From positions 1,922,001 to 1,986,000 of the forward strand of contig SAXG01000002.1 in assembly GCA_012932865.1 (NCBI GenBank): a stretch of DNA of 64,000 nt, given 5' to 3'. This DNA comes from Amylostereum areolatum (lineage: Eukaryota; Basidiomycota; Agaricomycetes; Russulales; Stereaceae). Positions 23,476 to 35,030 of the stretch are shown here, one piece after another. A program made the translations under genes and the position numbers. How positions within the stretch are numbered: the stretch's first letter is position 1; each line of letters begins with the position of its first letter. Under the pieces are notes generated by a model. The model was not told the origin of the DNA. It made no database searches and worked only from the letters and a program-made list of their open reading frames with translations.

Positions 23476-23957
23476 ATCGAAGCCAGCCTGCGTAAAGAGT
23501 CGACGGGCATCCCAAGGGCATCCCACCAGAGGGCACACGGGTGTACTCACGTTATGTCTATAATGAGAGAGAACTTGAAGGGAGAGTGCTCACGCTGGAC
23601 AGAGCAGCTTGGGAGAGCGTGCCTTGGGCGTGAGGAAAAGCTGCTGATTTCGGAAAGGCTTCGACAAGCTTCAGTGACGGCGTCTGCGCTTGGTCGGAAT
23701 CTATATATTTACAGCCTGCACCTGCCCGCGCCTGATGTCTCCCCATTTCCTGCTGTGGTCCTCTCCATGTGAGCGATGTGAATGCGCATCGTACGGCTTC
23801 AGCGGGCCTAGATATGATTCACTGGATACCGAGCGGTTTATAAGTTTTCCCGCCGCGGTCCTTATAATATCGAACTCTGGCGGGGCCAGCTGATTTCTGA
23901 GACACCCTTTGGTCTTTCTCGATTCTCGTATCGCTACATCTCGCCTACTCGACTACA

Positions 23958-25766
23958 ATGCTCCTCCGTCCCCCCTTTCCGCGCTGAGCACATCGGGTCG
24001 CTCAAGCGTCCTGCATACCTCCTCGAGAAGAGGGCCCAGCTCGATAAGGGAGAGATCACCAAGGATGACCTGGCCGTCGCGGAGCATCAGGCGATCCAGG
24101 AGATCGTCAAGATGCAGACCGATGTAGGGATTCATGCTTACACTGATGGAGAGTTTACCAGGTGGGCATGTTTTGAGTGGCCCCAATGTGAAGATCGCTA
24201 ATGGTGGACCGCTGCTAGACACATGTTCTACGACGGAGTCTTCGACAACCTCGACGGCATGGAATACCTCCCTGACGGTGAGGTTTCTTCTGTTTGTCCC
24301 CCTATCTTTACGATCTTGACATTCTTTTTTATTGTATCAGTCCCGCTCGAGATGTTCATGGTCAGCTTCCACCGCGAACTTGTGTCCGACCCAGTATCTT
24401 ATATAAGCCTCTAGGACTACGTCCCCGATACCGCCGCGTTCAAGCACCACTCTTTCAAGAAGGCCGCATCGTACATTTGCAAGGTACGTGTCCGGCCCTA
24501 TTTCGGTCACTTTTAGTACCAAAGTAAGTTGATACATTCTTCTCAGGGGAAGCTTGTTCGTAGCAAGCCTTTTCTACGTCTCACAAGTTTGAGCATCTGA
24601 AGTCACTGGTTGCGCCGGAGGTATGCAACCTTACAGGCCTGTATCTTCAAGCCGCGGAAGGCTTCACACCGCGGATATAGGAGCATAAGAACATCAAGCT
24701 CACCATATGCGCTCCGGAATGGTTCCACCTTCGCCATGGCCCCTATGCCTACAACAAGGAAGGTTTACAAGTCCTGATGGTATGTTCTCCCTACATCATT
24801 TGCTCAGTGAAGGGATAGACACCTCTTGCATTGCTCAGAGGAGTACTTTTCGGACATTCGCCATCGCGTACCAGCAGGAGATCAGCGAGCTGTATTCTCT
24901 TGGTTGCAGTAAGTTCCAAACCCGACCCCATCCGCAGGTCACTAGCTAACCGAAGTTCAGGGAACCTCCAATTTGATGATCCCTTACTTGCGTACTTCTG
25001 CGCTGAGTCGATGATTACGGGCATGACTGAGCAGGGCGTTGACCACGAACGTCTCTTGCAATTGTACATCAACGTCTATAATGACTGCTTGAGGGGGGTT
25101 CCCGCCGACATGAATGTTGGTGTTCACTTGTGTCGTGGAAACTTCAAGGTGATTCGAAAGTCCCTTCCTGTATTGTTTCCTACTCAACGTCGCGTTTCCC
25201 TGTCATAGGACGGCAGACACTTCAGCGAGGGCGGATACGACCGCATCGCCACCAAGTTGTTCAGAGAGTTGAACGTCAACTGCTACTATGTATGGCTCCC
25301 CCGTCAAGTCGCGTATTCCACACTGATTTCCCCCACTTCAGCTCGAGTACGACACGGAGCGTGCAGGAACATTTGAGCCTTTGAAACATCTTCCGAAGGA
25401 CAAGGTCGTCGTCTTGGGTCTGATTACGTCCAAGTTCCCTCAGGTGAGTGTTCCCCCGCTCCGTGTGTTGGCTTGATCTGATCGACACTCAGCTTGAGGA
25501 CGTCGAAGATCTCAAGAAGCGCATATACTCAGCCGCCGAGACCATTTCTCAAGGAACTGAGCCTCGGACAAAGGAGGAGGCTCTCAACCAGTGCGTACAT
25601 CTGTCTCGGTGAGAAGGCCTTGCTCAGTTGTATCTTCAGGATCTGTATCTCCCCCCAGTGCGGCTTTGCATCGCACTCAGAGGGCAACAACATCGACGAC
25701 AGCGATGTCGTGAAGAAGTTGTCTTTGGTGGTGAAGACGGCGAAGGAAGTCTGGTCGGATGCTTGA
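23958..25766 (+). pseudogene. MetE-like (cobalamin-independent methyltransferase C-domain) protein, four +1 shifts
   Basis: UROD/MetE-fold protein related to the catalytic domain of methionine synthase MetE. Blocks are MLLRPPF, RAEHIGSLKRPAYLLEKR, GIHAYTDGEFTR, HMFYDGVFDNLDGM, FKHHSFKKAASYICKGKL, APEWFHLRHGPYAYN, FDDPLLAYFCAESMITGM, NVGVHLCRGNF, YDTERAGTFEPL and SPQCGFASHSEGN. The zinc ligands His and Cys (VHLCRG) and the distal Cys (SPQCGF) are present. About 390 residues when frames are joined. Single extra bases lie near 23,980 (C after PPF), 24,572 (T in KPFYVS), 24,584 (A before FEHLKS) and 24,859 (C in SDIAIAYQQEI). Everything else is conserved, including at least eight splice junctions. 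The methyl donor and acceptor of this single-domain group are not established from sequence. Confidence 0.8.
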
Positions 25767-25994
25767 ATGATTCAATTCACGAGAAGAAAGACCATCTGTA
25801 GTACCATATACGTACTTTACTACGACAAAATTGTATCGTGTTTTGGGAGACGAGTGCTACGGCGGACTGTGAGCCGCGCGGAATCAGAATGGCGGTGTAA
25901 GCTCCGGCGTCGGCGCAGCGCTCCGCTTGTCTCCTCAAAATACCTCATCGTCTCATGGCCCCTCTTCTTACCAACTACTAACTCCTTTCAAACG

Positions 25995-28380
25995 ATGTTC
26001 AAGAACGCCGCGACCAAGCTCGCGCACAACTCAACGCTCCCCGTTCTCGGCGGTAACAATGATCTCCGACCGCTCCAAGATCTCATCACTGCAGAGAAGG
26101 GTGTCGTCAACTCGTATGTTTTCGAACATGTTCTCGGTAGACTTGTTTGCTGATCTCACTTACAACTTGATGTTCAGTTTGGTCAAACTCAGTGCCGATC
26201 TCATCAAGGCTTCCGAAGCGTTGAAAGCTTGGGGTCTCGGGGAGGGCGAAGATCTTGGTGTACGTCCTTATACCCCTCTTTTCACCTCTTATGCCTACAC
26301 AACATTCCACAGGATACCATGGGCGCATCCAACAAACTGCTCGCATACTGGGCATCCACTGTTTCCCGCTTTGCAACGCACGAGCAGTCAATCCGTGATC
26401 ACATGAAGGCTGTCCGCACCCGCGAGGAGAAGCTCGATGGTCTGAAGAGTCGACGCAAGAGTGTTGCCGCCAAAGCAGAGTCTGCAGACAAGAAATTGAA
26501 CAAGATGACTCCGGAGAACAAGAACTATCAGGCACAGACGGAAATTCTTGTCAAGTTGCGCGACGAGATACGCGAGATGGACGCCGATATCCTCGCTGAG
26601 GAAGCATCCCTCGGAGACTTCAAGCGCGAGGCGACGCGGATGTGGATGACGCTGAAGTTTGGAGGCTTGCAAGAGCTTTGTGAAAAGGGCACGGTGCGTC
26701 GCCACACTTGCGCTTCTCCTCCAGATTAATCATGTTTTCTGCTCCCTCTTAGATTGTCGCAAATTTCGGCAAACTCATCATCGCCGAGCTGCCTTTCGAT
26801 CAGACACAACCGGGAGCGCCTCGTCCTTATTATCTAGGCCACTCGCAAACTGAAGCTTATGGTGTGGACGCACAAATGGCTCTATCTGAGGTTGTCTTCC
26901 ACGGTGAACCCCCAGATGGACGTCCGCGCGTGCACCCGCCTACTGGTCCACCACCCGAGGGCTCTAATGTAGACGAACTCGGTGCACTCACATCCAGAGA
27001 TATGCCACATTCATCGCAAACCTATGCCTCTCCTTCCTCCAGACCCATGTCCACTGGTGCACCGGGCGGTCAATATTCAACCATGCCTTCCCACACAGAC
27101 CACAACCGACTGCAGACCATGATCCCAGTCAGTCCTGCGGACTCAAGTTTCATGGCCGAAGTCGAGCAGGCCCTTGAACACGGGCCCGGGACCCAACCTG
27201 GTTCCAATTTGGCGCAGTCCATGCCCAATGATACCGGCGCCCGTACTTCTCAAGACTTCGGCCCACCAGCGGGCCCTCCTCCGGGAGCAGCTCCACCTCA
27301 CATACCGGACGGTGCCGCCTACGGAGGACACGACCCTGGCTACGGGCCATCTGACTATGACGAAGGGCTAGCATACATGAACGATTCTGGACCCACCAAC
27401 GGTGCGAATAATCGTATGTCGATGATGTATCCCCCGGAAGGTAAGGCGTCACTACATCTGCAGAGCTTCTCTCAGTGTAGACTAACGATGCCTTAGGCAA
27501 CCAATCCACTCGCCCTTCCATCGAACGTGTGCCCGTGCCTCTTGAGCAACCGGATGACAGGACTGATGAAAGCTCAGTCAATGCGGCTGCCGCGCGGGAG
27601 GTCGCACGAGAGATGGACTCACTTACTTTCAGCCCGCCACAAGGTCCTCCTCCCCGCACGCAATCACCTGCACCCATCTCTCCCGTGGACGGTTCATCGT
27701 CTCCTACCACAGGCTCTCCAAACACAGCGCATCCCCCATCCCCCTTCTCTCGCGACCGCTATCGTGCAGACACCCTTACCCGCACCTCAAATGACATGCC
27801 ACCACCCCCGCGTATCCCTTCTCCACCAGACAACCGACTTCAAACCGGCCCACCATCGCCATTGTACTCTGCTCTTCCGCTTCCCTCAGCCCTGGTCCCG
27901 CATCCTCCTCCTAATTACTTTCCCATGGCGCCCGCCTTAAGCAACGGTTCGTCCTACCGAACGCCCCTTGAAACCCCCGGAGGAAGCAATTACTCAATCC
28001 ACTCTACGAGCTCTTCGACGCAGCTGAACAAAACCAGCGTTTCTCCCCCCCTTCCGCCACCTGGCGCCCGCACCATCTCCGCCGCGGCATTCCGTCGTCC
28101 ACAGAACCGCGTTGCATCCGATGCGAGCTCAGCTTCCGTACCTCCCCCACCTGCCCCGCTAGCGGATACGAGCCCGTTGGCGATGAAAAAACGCGCACTA
28201 CCGACAACGCCAGCAACGGCGTCGACATTGTCGACGGTATCGGTGAGCCAATTCCCGCAGCCGCCTGGGTCAACGAGCCCGGAAGGCTTGCACGATGATG
28301 AGCAGTTCGATTACCTTTCGGCATACCTGGGACATCCAGAGGAGGGACAGGGGCAAGGTCATTCAGACGGTCTGCGATGA
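25995..28380 (+). CDS. PIL1: Eisosome core protein Pil1 with long Pro/Ser-rich tail
   Basis: BAR-domain protein that coats plasma-membrane furrows (eisosomes). Five exons. The start MFKNAATKLAHNSTLPVLGG is followed by DLITAEKGVVNSLVKLSADL, ALKAWGLGEGEDLGD, EQSIRDHMKAVRTREEKLDG, KMTPENKNYQAQTEILVKLR, EEASLGDFKREATRMWM, LKFGGLQELCEKGTIVANFG and KLIIAELP, all hallmarks of the Pil1/Lsp1 BAR domain (about residues 1-260). The remaining ~500 residues, from about 26,900 on, are low-complexity and rich in Pro, Ser and Thr (PPTGPPPEGS, PPAGPPPGAAPP, PPPPAPLADTSP). Yeast Pil1 lacks such a tail, but basidiomycete members often have one. The frame is intact. Lies 230 bp after the MetE-like gene, same strand. 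Confidence 0.93.
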
Positions 28381-28901
28381 AAGATGGCAGTGTGTAAGTA
28401 TTTTATTGGTTAGGTTTCTTACAACGCGCAGGTCTTTTCGTCGTACTTACTGGTTGTCGAAATTCTTTATGTCTTTAAAAGTATTTCCGCTCACGGTGTA
28501 TCATGGGTTCCTTTATTTCTATGTTTTGTGGTCAACCGCGGTCTACTTACTATCACCTAGCCTCCTAGTTGTACATATGTTCCTATCCAGGTTTAGCCTT
28601 CTTGATACGACTCGCCATGACCTGTAACTGACAGTTTCCTGGGCCCCTTTCAGAGTAATCGTACTCTCATGTTTTCAAGTTGTCAAATTACGTCATATAT
28701 CCTACAGCCTCAGCCTCAGGTACTGAACGCGTTTGCCACCGTATGACTCCCCAGGTGAAGACCTGAAGCCAGTCACCACCAGTTGGCCCTTGGATGAATC
28801 ATTCCCTCGCGACCACCACCACCAACAAGCTGTCACTTCATATGCACAGGTCTTCCCAATAACATTGCACGCTATCCACGACACTCTACGAATATAAGTC
28901 C
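28381..28901. other. Intergenic between PIL1 and RAD1
   Basis: About 0.5 kb, T-rich 3' region of PIL1 and leader of RAD1. No gene is seen, although a small first RAD1 exon could hide here. Confidence 0.4.
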
Positions 28902-31900
28902 ATGTCCACTAGTTGCTACCGTTTCATCGGTCGATTCTCGAGGATATCCATGACCCAGCAACGAGTGACCTGCTCCTGCTCGCAAGAGGGCTGGGACTCC
29001 GCAAGGTTGTCTGCACCCTGATGCAGATCTACGATTCTCCCCAAAGTCTTATACTCCTCGTCAACGCGTCACCAGAAGAAGAGGCGGCTATAGGAGAAGA
29101 GTTGGGTATAATGGGCTGTAGGAAGCCCGGTCTCCGGGTAGTCGACTATGAGATGGCCAAGAAGGACCGGTGTGTAATCCACATATCTCCCGCCCATCTT
29201 CCTTTAATGACTGCTTTCACTAGTCAGGACTTGTACAAGAAAGGTGGATTGATATCTGTTACATCTCGTATATTGGTTGTGGACATGTTGCAATCCGACA
29301 TTCCCACTGAACTCATCACTGGAATACTCATCCTTCACGCTGAGAGGTGAGTGTATATTGCTGCTCTGTAGTCGTTGTGCTTATCCGGTGAAGCCTCCTA
29401 GAGTAACAGCACTCTCGCTCGAAGCATTCATAGTACGGCTGTACCGCGAGAAGAACAAAGTCGGCTTCCTCAAAGCGTTCTCAGATGAACCCGAACACAT
29501 CACTTCCGGGCTTTCACCCCTCAAGAATGTCCTGAAAGAGCTTCAAGTGCGTACCGTTCATATCTATCCTCGGTAAGTGTGCCCCTCATGCGCATCATTC
29601 CCCTTCAATCTAACCTCACACAGATTTCACCAAGCAGTGAAAGACTCTCTTGAACGCAAACGTGCCGACGTTGTAGAGCTTTACCAACCAATGACAGATT
29701 CTATGAAAGATATCCACAGCGCTATTGTGGAATGCATGGTGGCGACATTGAACGAACTGAAGCGGTCAAATACGTCGGTAAGCGGGTCTTCGCCGAGTAT
29801 ATGTGCTGGTATTGACTGGCTCGCAGTTAGAGCTCGACGATCTCAACGTTGAAAACGCCTACTTTCGATCGTTCGATGCCATTGTTCGACGGCAACTGGA
29901 CCCGGTTTGGCACAAGATGGGGCCTCGGACGAAACAGCTCGTCAGCGATCTGGCAACTTTACGCCGTCTCTTATCGTGGGTCTCCTCATCCTACAGCAAT
30001 AATCGGATAAATAAACTGTTCTGTCAGATATCTTCTCACTTATGACGCACTCGCATTCCATGAATATCTTGAAACAATCGTGTTGTCCAACTCGGTCTCT
30101 GCGACAGGGAATGCACGTCAACACCACTCCCCGTGGTTACTCACCGACTCATCGCACATTATATTTCAAACTGCAAAACGTCGATGCTATACAGTGGAAT
30201 CAACGCCCCAGACCCAGAGTCCCTCGGAACCTGAGGTCATTGAGATAAGTGACGATGAAGACGCATGGGAGGCCCTGGATGCGATCCGTGGTGCGAGCTC
30301 CGGTACTGGTTCAAAGGAACAAAAGCCATCTAATGGGCGAAAGCGACCGCAATGGCTTCCCCACGGGATGGAGCCAGTTCTCGAAGAGTTGCCGAAGTGG
30401 ACTCTTTTGGCGGAAACGTTGAAGGAGATTGAGGGGGAGATTATGAGACAAGAGTCTCTAAGCCTGCGTATGTTTACTCCGTTTCTATCTCTGTCGTCCT
30501 CTGACGCGACATCTTTCCCAGCAACCAGAGGTACCAACACAGTTCTAGTTATGACTTCATCTCTTCGTACTGTCAACCTTGTGCATGATTTCCTTTCCTC
30601 GATGGATCCCGAAGCCCCACCAGGGCAGCAAGGACGCAAGATGATGGAAGACAAGCTCGGTCTTTACCTGTGGTGGAAGACCCGGCTATCGAAGGGTGCA
30701 GAGGGCGGTCAACCTTATGTACCTCTCCCGGAAGATCTAAGGAAGAACAAGGACATCATCCCCGAGGATGACGGAATAAGTGAGGCCCTCAAAAAGAAAG
30801 ATCGGGAGAAGCGTGAGAAGGCGGGAGCGCGTCGCAGGGTTAGAGGTGGTGCTCATGCCGCAGCGGAGAGTACTCGTACCAAAGGAAAAGAGAAGGATCT
30901 CCCGATGTCGTTGGGCGAGGAAGCTATGAGGGACGAGGCCGAGAATATCGCGCAATTGTAGGGTTTTTGATCCTCGATTATGCGACTTAGGTCACTAACT
31001 GCGTTCTGCCGCCAGTTTCGCCAAGCAAACCTCGCAGTCGGGAACAGGAGGATTGCCACCTGTTCAACAGCGTTCTGAGTCCACTGAAGCTTCTCTGGTG
31101 ACTGCTTACGATGAGGACCTGGCCCTGTCATTGTCAATGGCGGACGACGTGACGCCTTTCCAGTCAGAGTTCGACACTTTCTATGGTCTGGTGCCTCCAG
31201 AGATGACGGTGCTCGTGCGGGCATATTCAGATGACAGTGATGATCGAATGTTGGCTGAAATACAACCACGGTTCATCGTCATGTTCGAGCCCAACCAAGA
31301 CTGCGTACGACGAGTAGAGGTATGCTCATATTTCATGTCATGGCGCCGTTGCTCATGTTACTGTGGTTGCTTAGGTGTACAAGAGCTCTAATCCAGGATT
31401 GGGCGTGCGTGTGTACTTCATGCTATATCAAATGAGTTGTGAGGAGCACAAGTATCTGGCTGGTTTGCGGAGGGAGAAAGAGTCGTTCGAGCGCTTGATC
31501 AAGGAGAGAGGAGTGCGTTTCCTTAAGCCTCTTTATGTGCTTCTAGCTGAAGTTATCGCGCAGTCTATGCTTATGCCAATATACGAAGACCGCACAACTC
31601 CCGGAACGTCAGATGCAGTAATCAAGACGATTAGCACGCGCATCGCAGGAGGGAGGAAGGAGGTCACCGCTGAAGCCCTCACGAGTAAGCGAACATCCTG
31701 GATTTGCTTCGCATAAAGGATTGAGTCTTTCTTATAGGTGATCGTGGATATGCGCGAATTTCGCTCAACGTTACCGTCCCTCTTGCATGCCTCTAGGTTG
31801 CTCGTCATCCCCGCCACATTAACCGTCGGCGATTACATTCTCACACCTGATATCTGCGTAGAGAGGAAGAGTATCCCAGATCTCGTGCAGAGTTTCAACA

Positions 31901-32584
31901 GCGGACGATTGTTGGTCATATCTCTTACCATTGTTTTACCGACACTCACACGTTCGATTGAATAGGTATACGCAGTGCGAGCTGATGTGCGTACACTACA
32001 AGCAGCCTGTTCTGCTCATCGAATTTGAAGAACACAAGTCATTCTCCCTGGAGGTGATTCACGCTCTTCTTCCTGCTACTCATCAGTGCCAACATTTCAA
32101 GTAGATCATTCAAGACATGAAATCGTACGTTAAGCCCAGCGGGAAGTATCCGTCCAAGCCGAAAGCAAAAGGACCAACGGATGGTGAAGCAGGGGGGCCG
32201 CCGACAGTGCAGCAGAAACTCGTCTTACTCACGCTGACATTCCCGCGAGTGCGCATCATTTGGTCGTCCTCGCCCTATGCAACGGCAGACATTTTCAACG
32301 ACCTCAAGTCAAACAACTTTGAACCTGACTACAAGGCCGCGGTGGCGATTGGGGCGGAAGAAGATCCCGAGGCGGGAGCGGGCGTCAACGGATCGGCAGA
32401 GGAGCTTTTGAGGTCAATACCTGGGATCACGGCGAAGAACGCAAAATACGTGATGAGCAGGGTCCCGAGTGTGAGGGCATTGGGAGACCTGTCGTTGGAA
32501 GAAGTGCAGGATGTACTAGGCAACGAACCAGGGAAGGCGTGCTGGGAGTTCTTGCATTGGGGGGAGAGGAAGACAGCGAGGTAG
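28902..32584 (+). CDS. RAD1: XPF/Rad1/ERCC4 structure-specific DNA repair endonuclease
   Basis: Nuclease that cuts 5' of DNA lesions in nucleotide excision repair, together with an ERCC1/Rad10 partner. The helicase-like N-terminus reads [35 protein letters not shown] and [19 protein letters not shown]. The middle contains [14 protein letters not shown]. The ERCC4 nuclease core is [30 protein letters not shown] (GDxnERK catalytic motif) and [20 protein letters not shown]. The C-terminal helix-hairpin-helix pair is in [20 protein letters not shown]. About 12 introns, all in phase, for roughly 1,000 residues. The start is unclear: ATG 28,902 is two bases out of frame with the conserved LLPFHRS, or that ATG lies in an intron ending CACTAG at 28,912 and exon 1 is upstream. 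It converges on the CorA-like gene with only 92 bp between stops. Confidence 0.93.
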
Positions 32585-32676
32585 TTCGTATTGTGGCACC
32601 AAGTTTACCAGACGACCCTATATTCTTTTTGATCGTTTGAGTCCAAGTGACTCTCACTACCGGCAGGCGTCATTAT

Positions 32677-35030
32677 CTAAGTATATCTCGCGCGATTAAA
32701 GTTGTGAAGAAAAGGCGAACATAAATACGAATCAAAGTACACATGATCATTCGGGCGGACAATAATTAAAGAAACCCAAGGCGCGAGTACGACGATGACA
32801 GAAGGGTAGCATACAACGTAGTCCACGAATGCTAGGCCATCGTCGATTCGTCCAACTTTCTCAGCAAGTCCCCTCGTATGCGTCGCCATTGGGTCAGGGG
32901 CTGGCATGAACCGCCGGGGGAACATCGTAATCGAGCCATCTACAGCTGACTCTCGCCGCTCCAACCACTTGAGGAAGAAGACAATGATCATGGTCGCAGC
33001 GACACTGACGATGGCCACTGGCCCGAACACCCACACGGGGGTAGTCCCGTTGGTGCTTAACCATGACTATATCCAATACCTGGATGAGCGAGCGTAGGAC
33101 TGGAGAAGGAAGGACAAGGAGGGCGTACTGTGGCAAAGGATAGGGGAAGGAAGATAGTGGCGACCACGGAAAGCCGACGAGAGCTTTGCGAATCTTGCCG
33201 TTGTACTTGCGCCATATACACCGAGATCCGCGCCTGCTCACTGGCAAGTCTGGCCTGTTGCAGTGCGATGTAGTTGTTAATCTTCCCACACATTTTTGTC
33301 AGCTCATCCTCGAACAACTATGAAAACGGCAGAAACACACCAAGGTCAAACTCATATTGCCCCTTTCCATCGATACGTCCATCCGTCTTCTAAGGTCTGT
33401 GACATTGTTGTTCAAATTCCCAACATCGTGCATGAACTTTCGCGGACGAAAGCGCTCCTTGGTACCGTTGCACAGATACTTGAGGTAGCCATCGTACTTG
33501 CCAAGCTGTTGAGTGAAGCGAAACAGAGTTTGGACAATATCGCGGTGGAGATAATTGCCGACGTCGTAGAGGTTTCTTTCAGGAAGTTCGATCGGAAGGC
33601 TCTCGGGAAGAGTACCATCCTACATGTGAGATGTCAGTGGTTTGATGGAAGCGGTAGGATAGCGGGACGAACAATGTTTTCGAGATCGCGCTGGATGTGT
33701 ACTGTGAATACATGCCAGGTTCTGGAGTCATGGTTTACTACGATGCATGACACAATGTGTAGGTGACTCACTTGAGCAGCTTCGTCACAATCGCGAGTAT
33801 AAGCCCGATTGGTTCTTCGGTATACTGCGCGCGAAGGGCAGGATCAGTCTGTTTCAGTTCGTGTAGGAGCCACTCGGTGGATATGGGGTCCGAATGGACG
33901 GTCTTGTGAAGCGGGAAAGACGATGCGAATTGGCAATCTTCGCTGAAAAACAGTCAGTTCGTGTAGGAGCCACTCGGTGGATATGGGGTCCGAATGGACG
34001 GTCTTGTGAAGCGGGAAAGACGATGCGAATTGGCAATCTTCGCTGAAAAACAGGAAGGTGTGCATGCCGTCCATGGGAACAAGATACGATGTGACGCGAC
34101 GATTGATGTATGCGTCGTAGCCTACTGGACCTGATAAATATCAATATCAATAACATATGCAGTCCAACGTATACTCACCGTTACCGAGGCTTGAACCATT
34201 CCCAAAAAGTCTATGTCGACTCGAGAGTTGCTTCAGCCGCCCCTCGCGTACCACACGGGCAGGAGGCGACTTGTCTGCGGAATAAAACTCGAAACACGGC
34301 AAGTCAAAGGACAAAATCTTCCCATCATCTACAAAGCACTTAGTTCGCTGACGCTCAAAGAATCTGCAAGTTCCAAAACTGACTATGTGTATTGAGCCAG
34401 AATCCGTCGGATGCCTGGTCGGATGCGACCCACGCCCAAAACCCGAGGTGGATGCCGAGCGCCGTGCTTAAAATTTGCAGTGCTTCGGCAGACAGCTCTT
34501 TCACCAGTCTATATGCACGGCATATGAACGAGAGCGTCAAAGATTGAACAGTGGAATGGCTTACAAAACTCGTAGGGCAACTTGCGAAGGCTCCTGTATG
34601 CCGCTCAGCAATCGTATCAGGGCAGGAGTGGAGGTTGCTCACAGGCTTTGAGTTCAGGAAGTCCCACAAGGCGACATTCTCGGTAATTGAATGCTCCTTC
34701 CGCATTGCTGCCAGCGCGTACTGTTAGAATCGACATTTCATGTCGAACAAGATCACACAGGCCAAGAGAGCTGACGTACATCCGTCAGGAGCGATGTCGA
34801 CCGTGGTGACCACTAGAGACGTGTGCATGTGCTTGGAGAGAAATTCTGCGACCGCAGGCTCTCGGAGGCCATACGTTCGCCACGGCTCGTCTGATCCATG
34901 TCAAGCAAGAAGCCACTTCCATTGTGTGACTAGACTCACCATGTATGGAAGACTGTTTGTCGTTTTCCTCATTAGCCACTGAAGCTAGCTCCAGTTCTTC
35001 GAAACTCGCTTTGTTCGAATATTCTGACAT
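32677..35030 (-). pseudogene. CorA-like two-helix membrane protein, disrupted by an exact 100 bp duplication
   Basis: Basidiomycete CorA/Mg2+-transporter-like membrane protein. The start MSEYSNKASFEELELASVAN joins via an intron to DEPWRTYGLREPAVAEFL and VVTTVDIAPDG. Later blocks are LVKELSAEALQILSTALGIH, FWAWVASDQASDGFW, SSFPLHKTVHSDPISTEWLL, LRAQYTEEPIGLILAIVTKL, LPIELPERNLYDVGNYLHRD, FEDELTKMCGKINNYIALQQ, then RLSVVATIFLPLSFAT and VAIVSVAATMIIVFFLKWLE, which are the paired membrane helices. The CorA GMN loop is not visible, so metal transport is not established. A tandem duplication (33,854-34,053) of 100 bp, not a multiple of three, breaks the frame in the middle of the soluble domain. Confidence 0.72.
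33854..34053 (-). repeat. Exact 100 bp tandem duplication inside a coding exon
   Basis: Positions 33,854-33,953 and 33,954-34,053 are identical, starting TCAGTTCGTGTAGGAGCC and ending GAAAAACAG. The second copy shifts the frame after STEWLLHEL. No mismatch means it is very recent or an assembly duplication. Confidence 0.95.
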
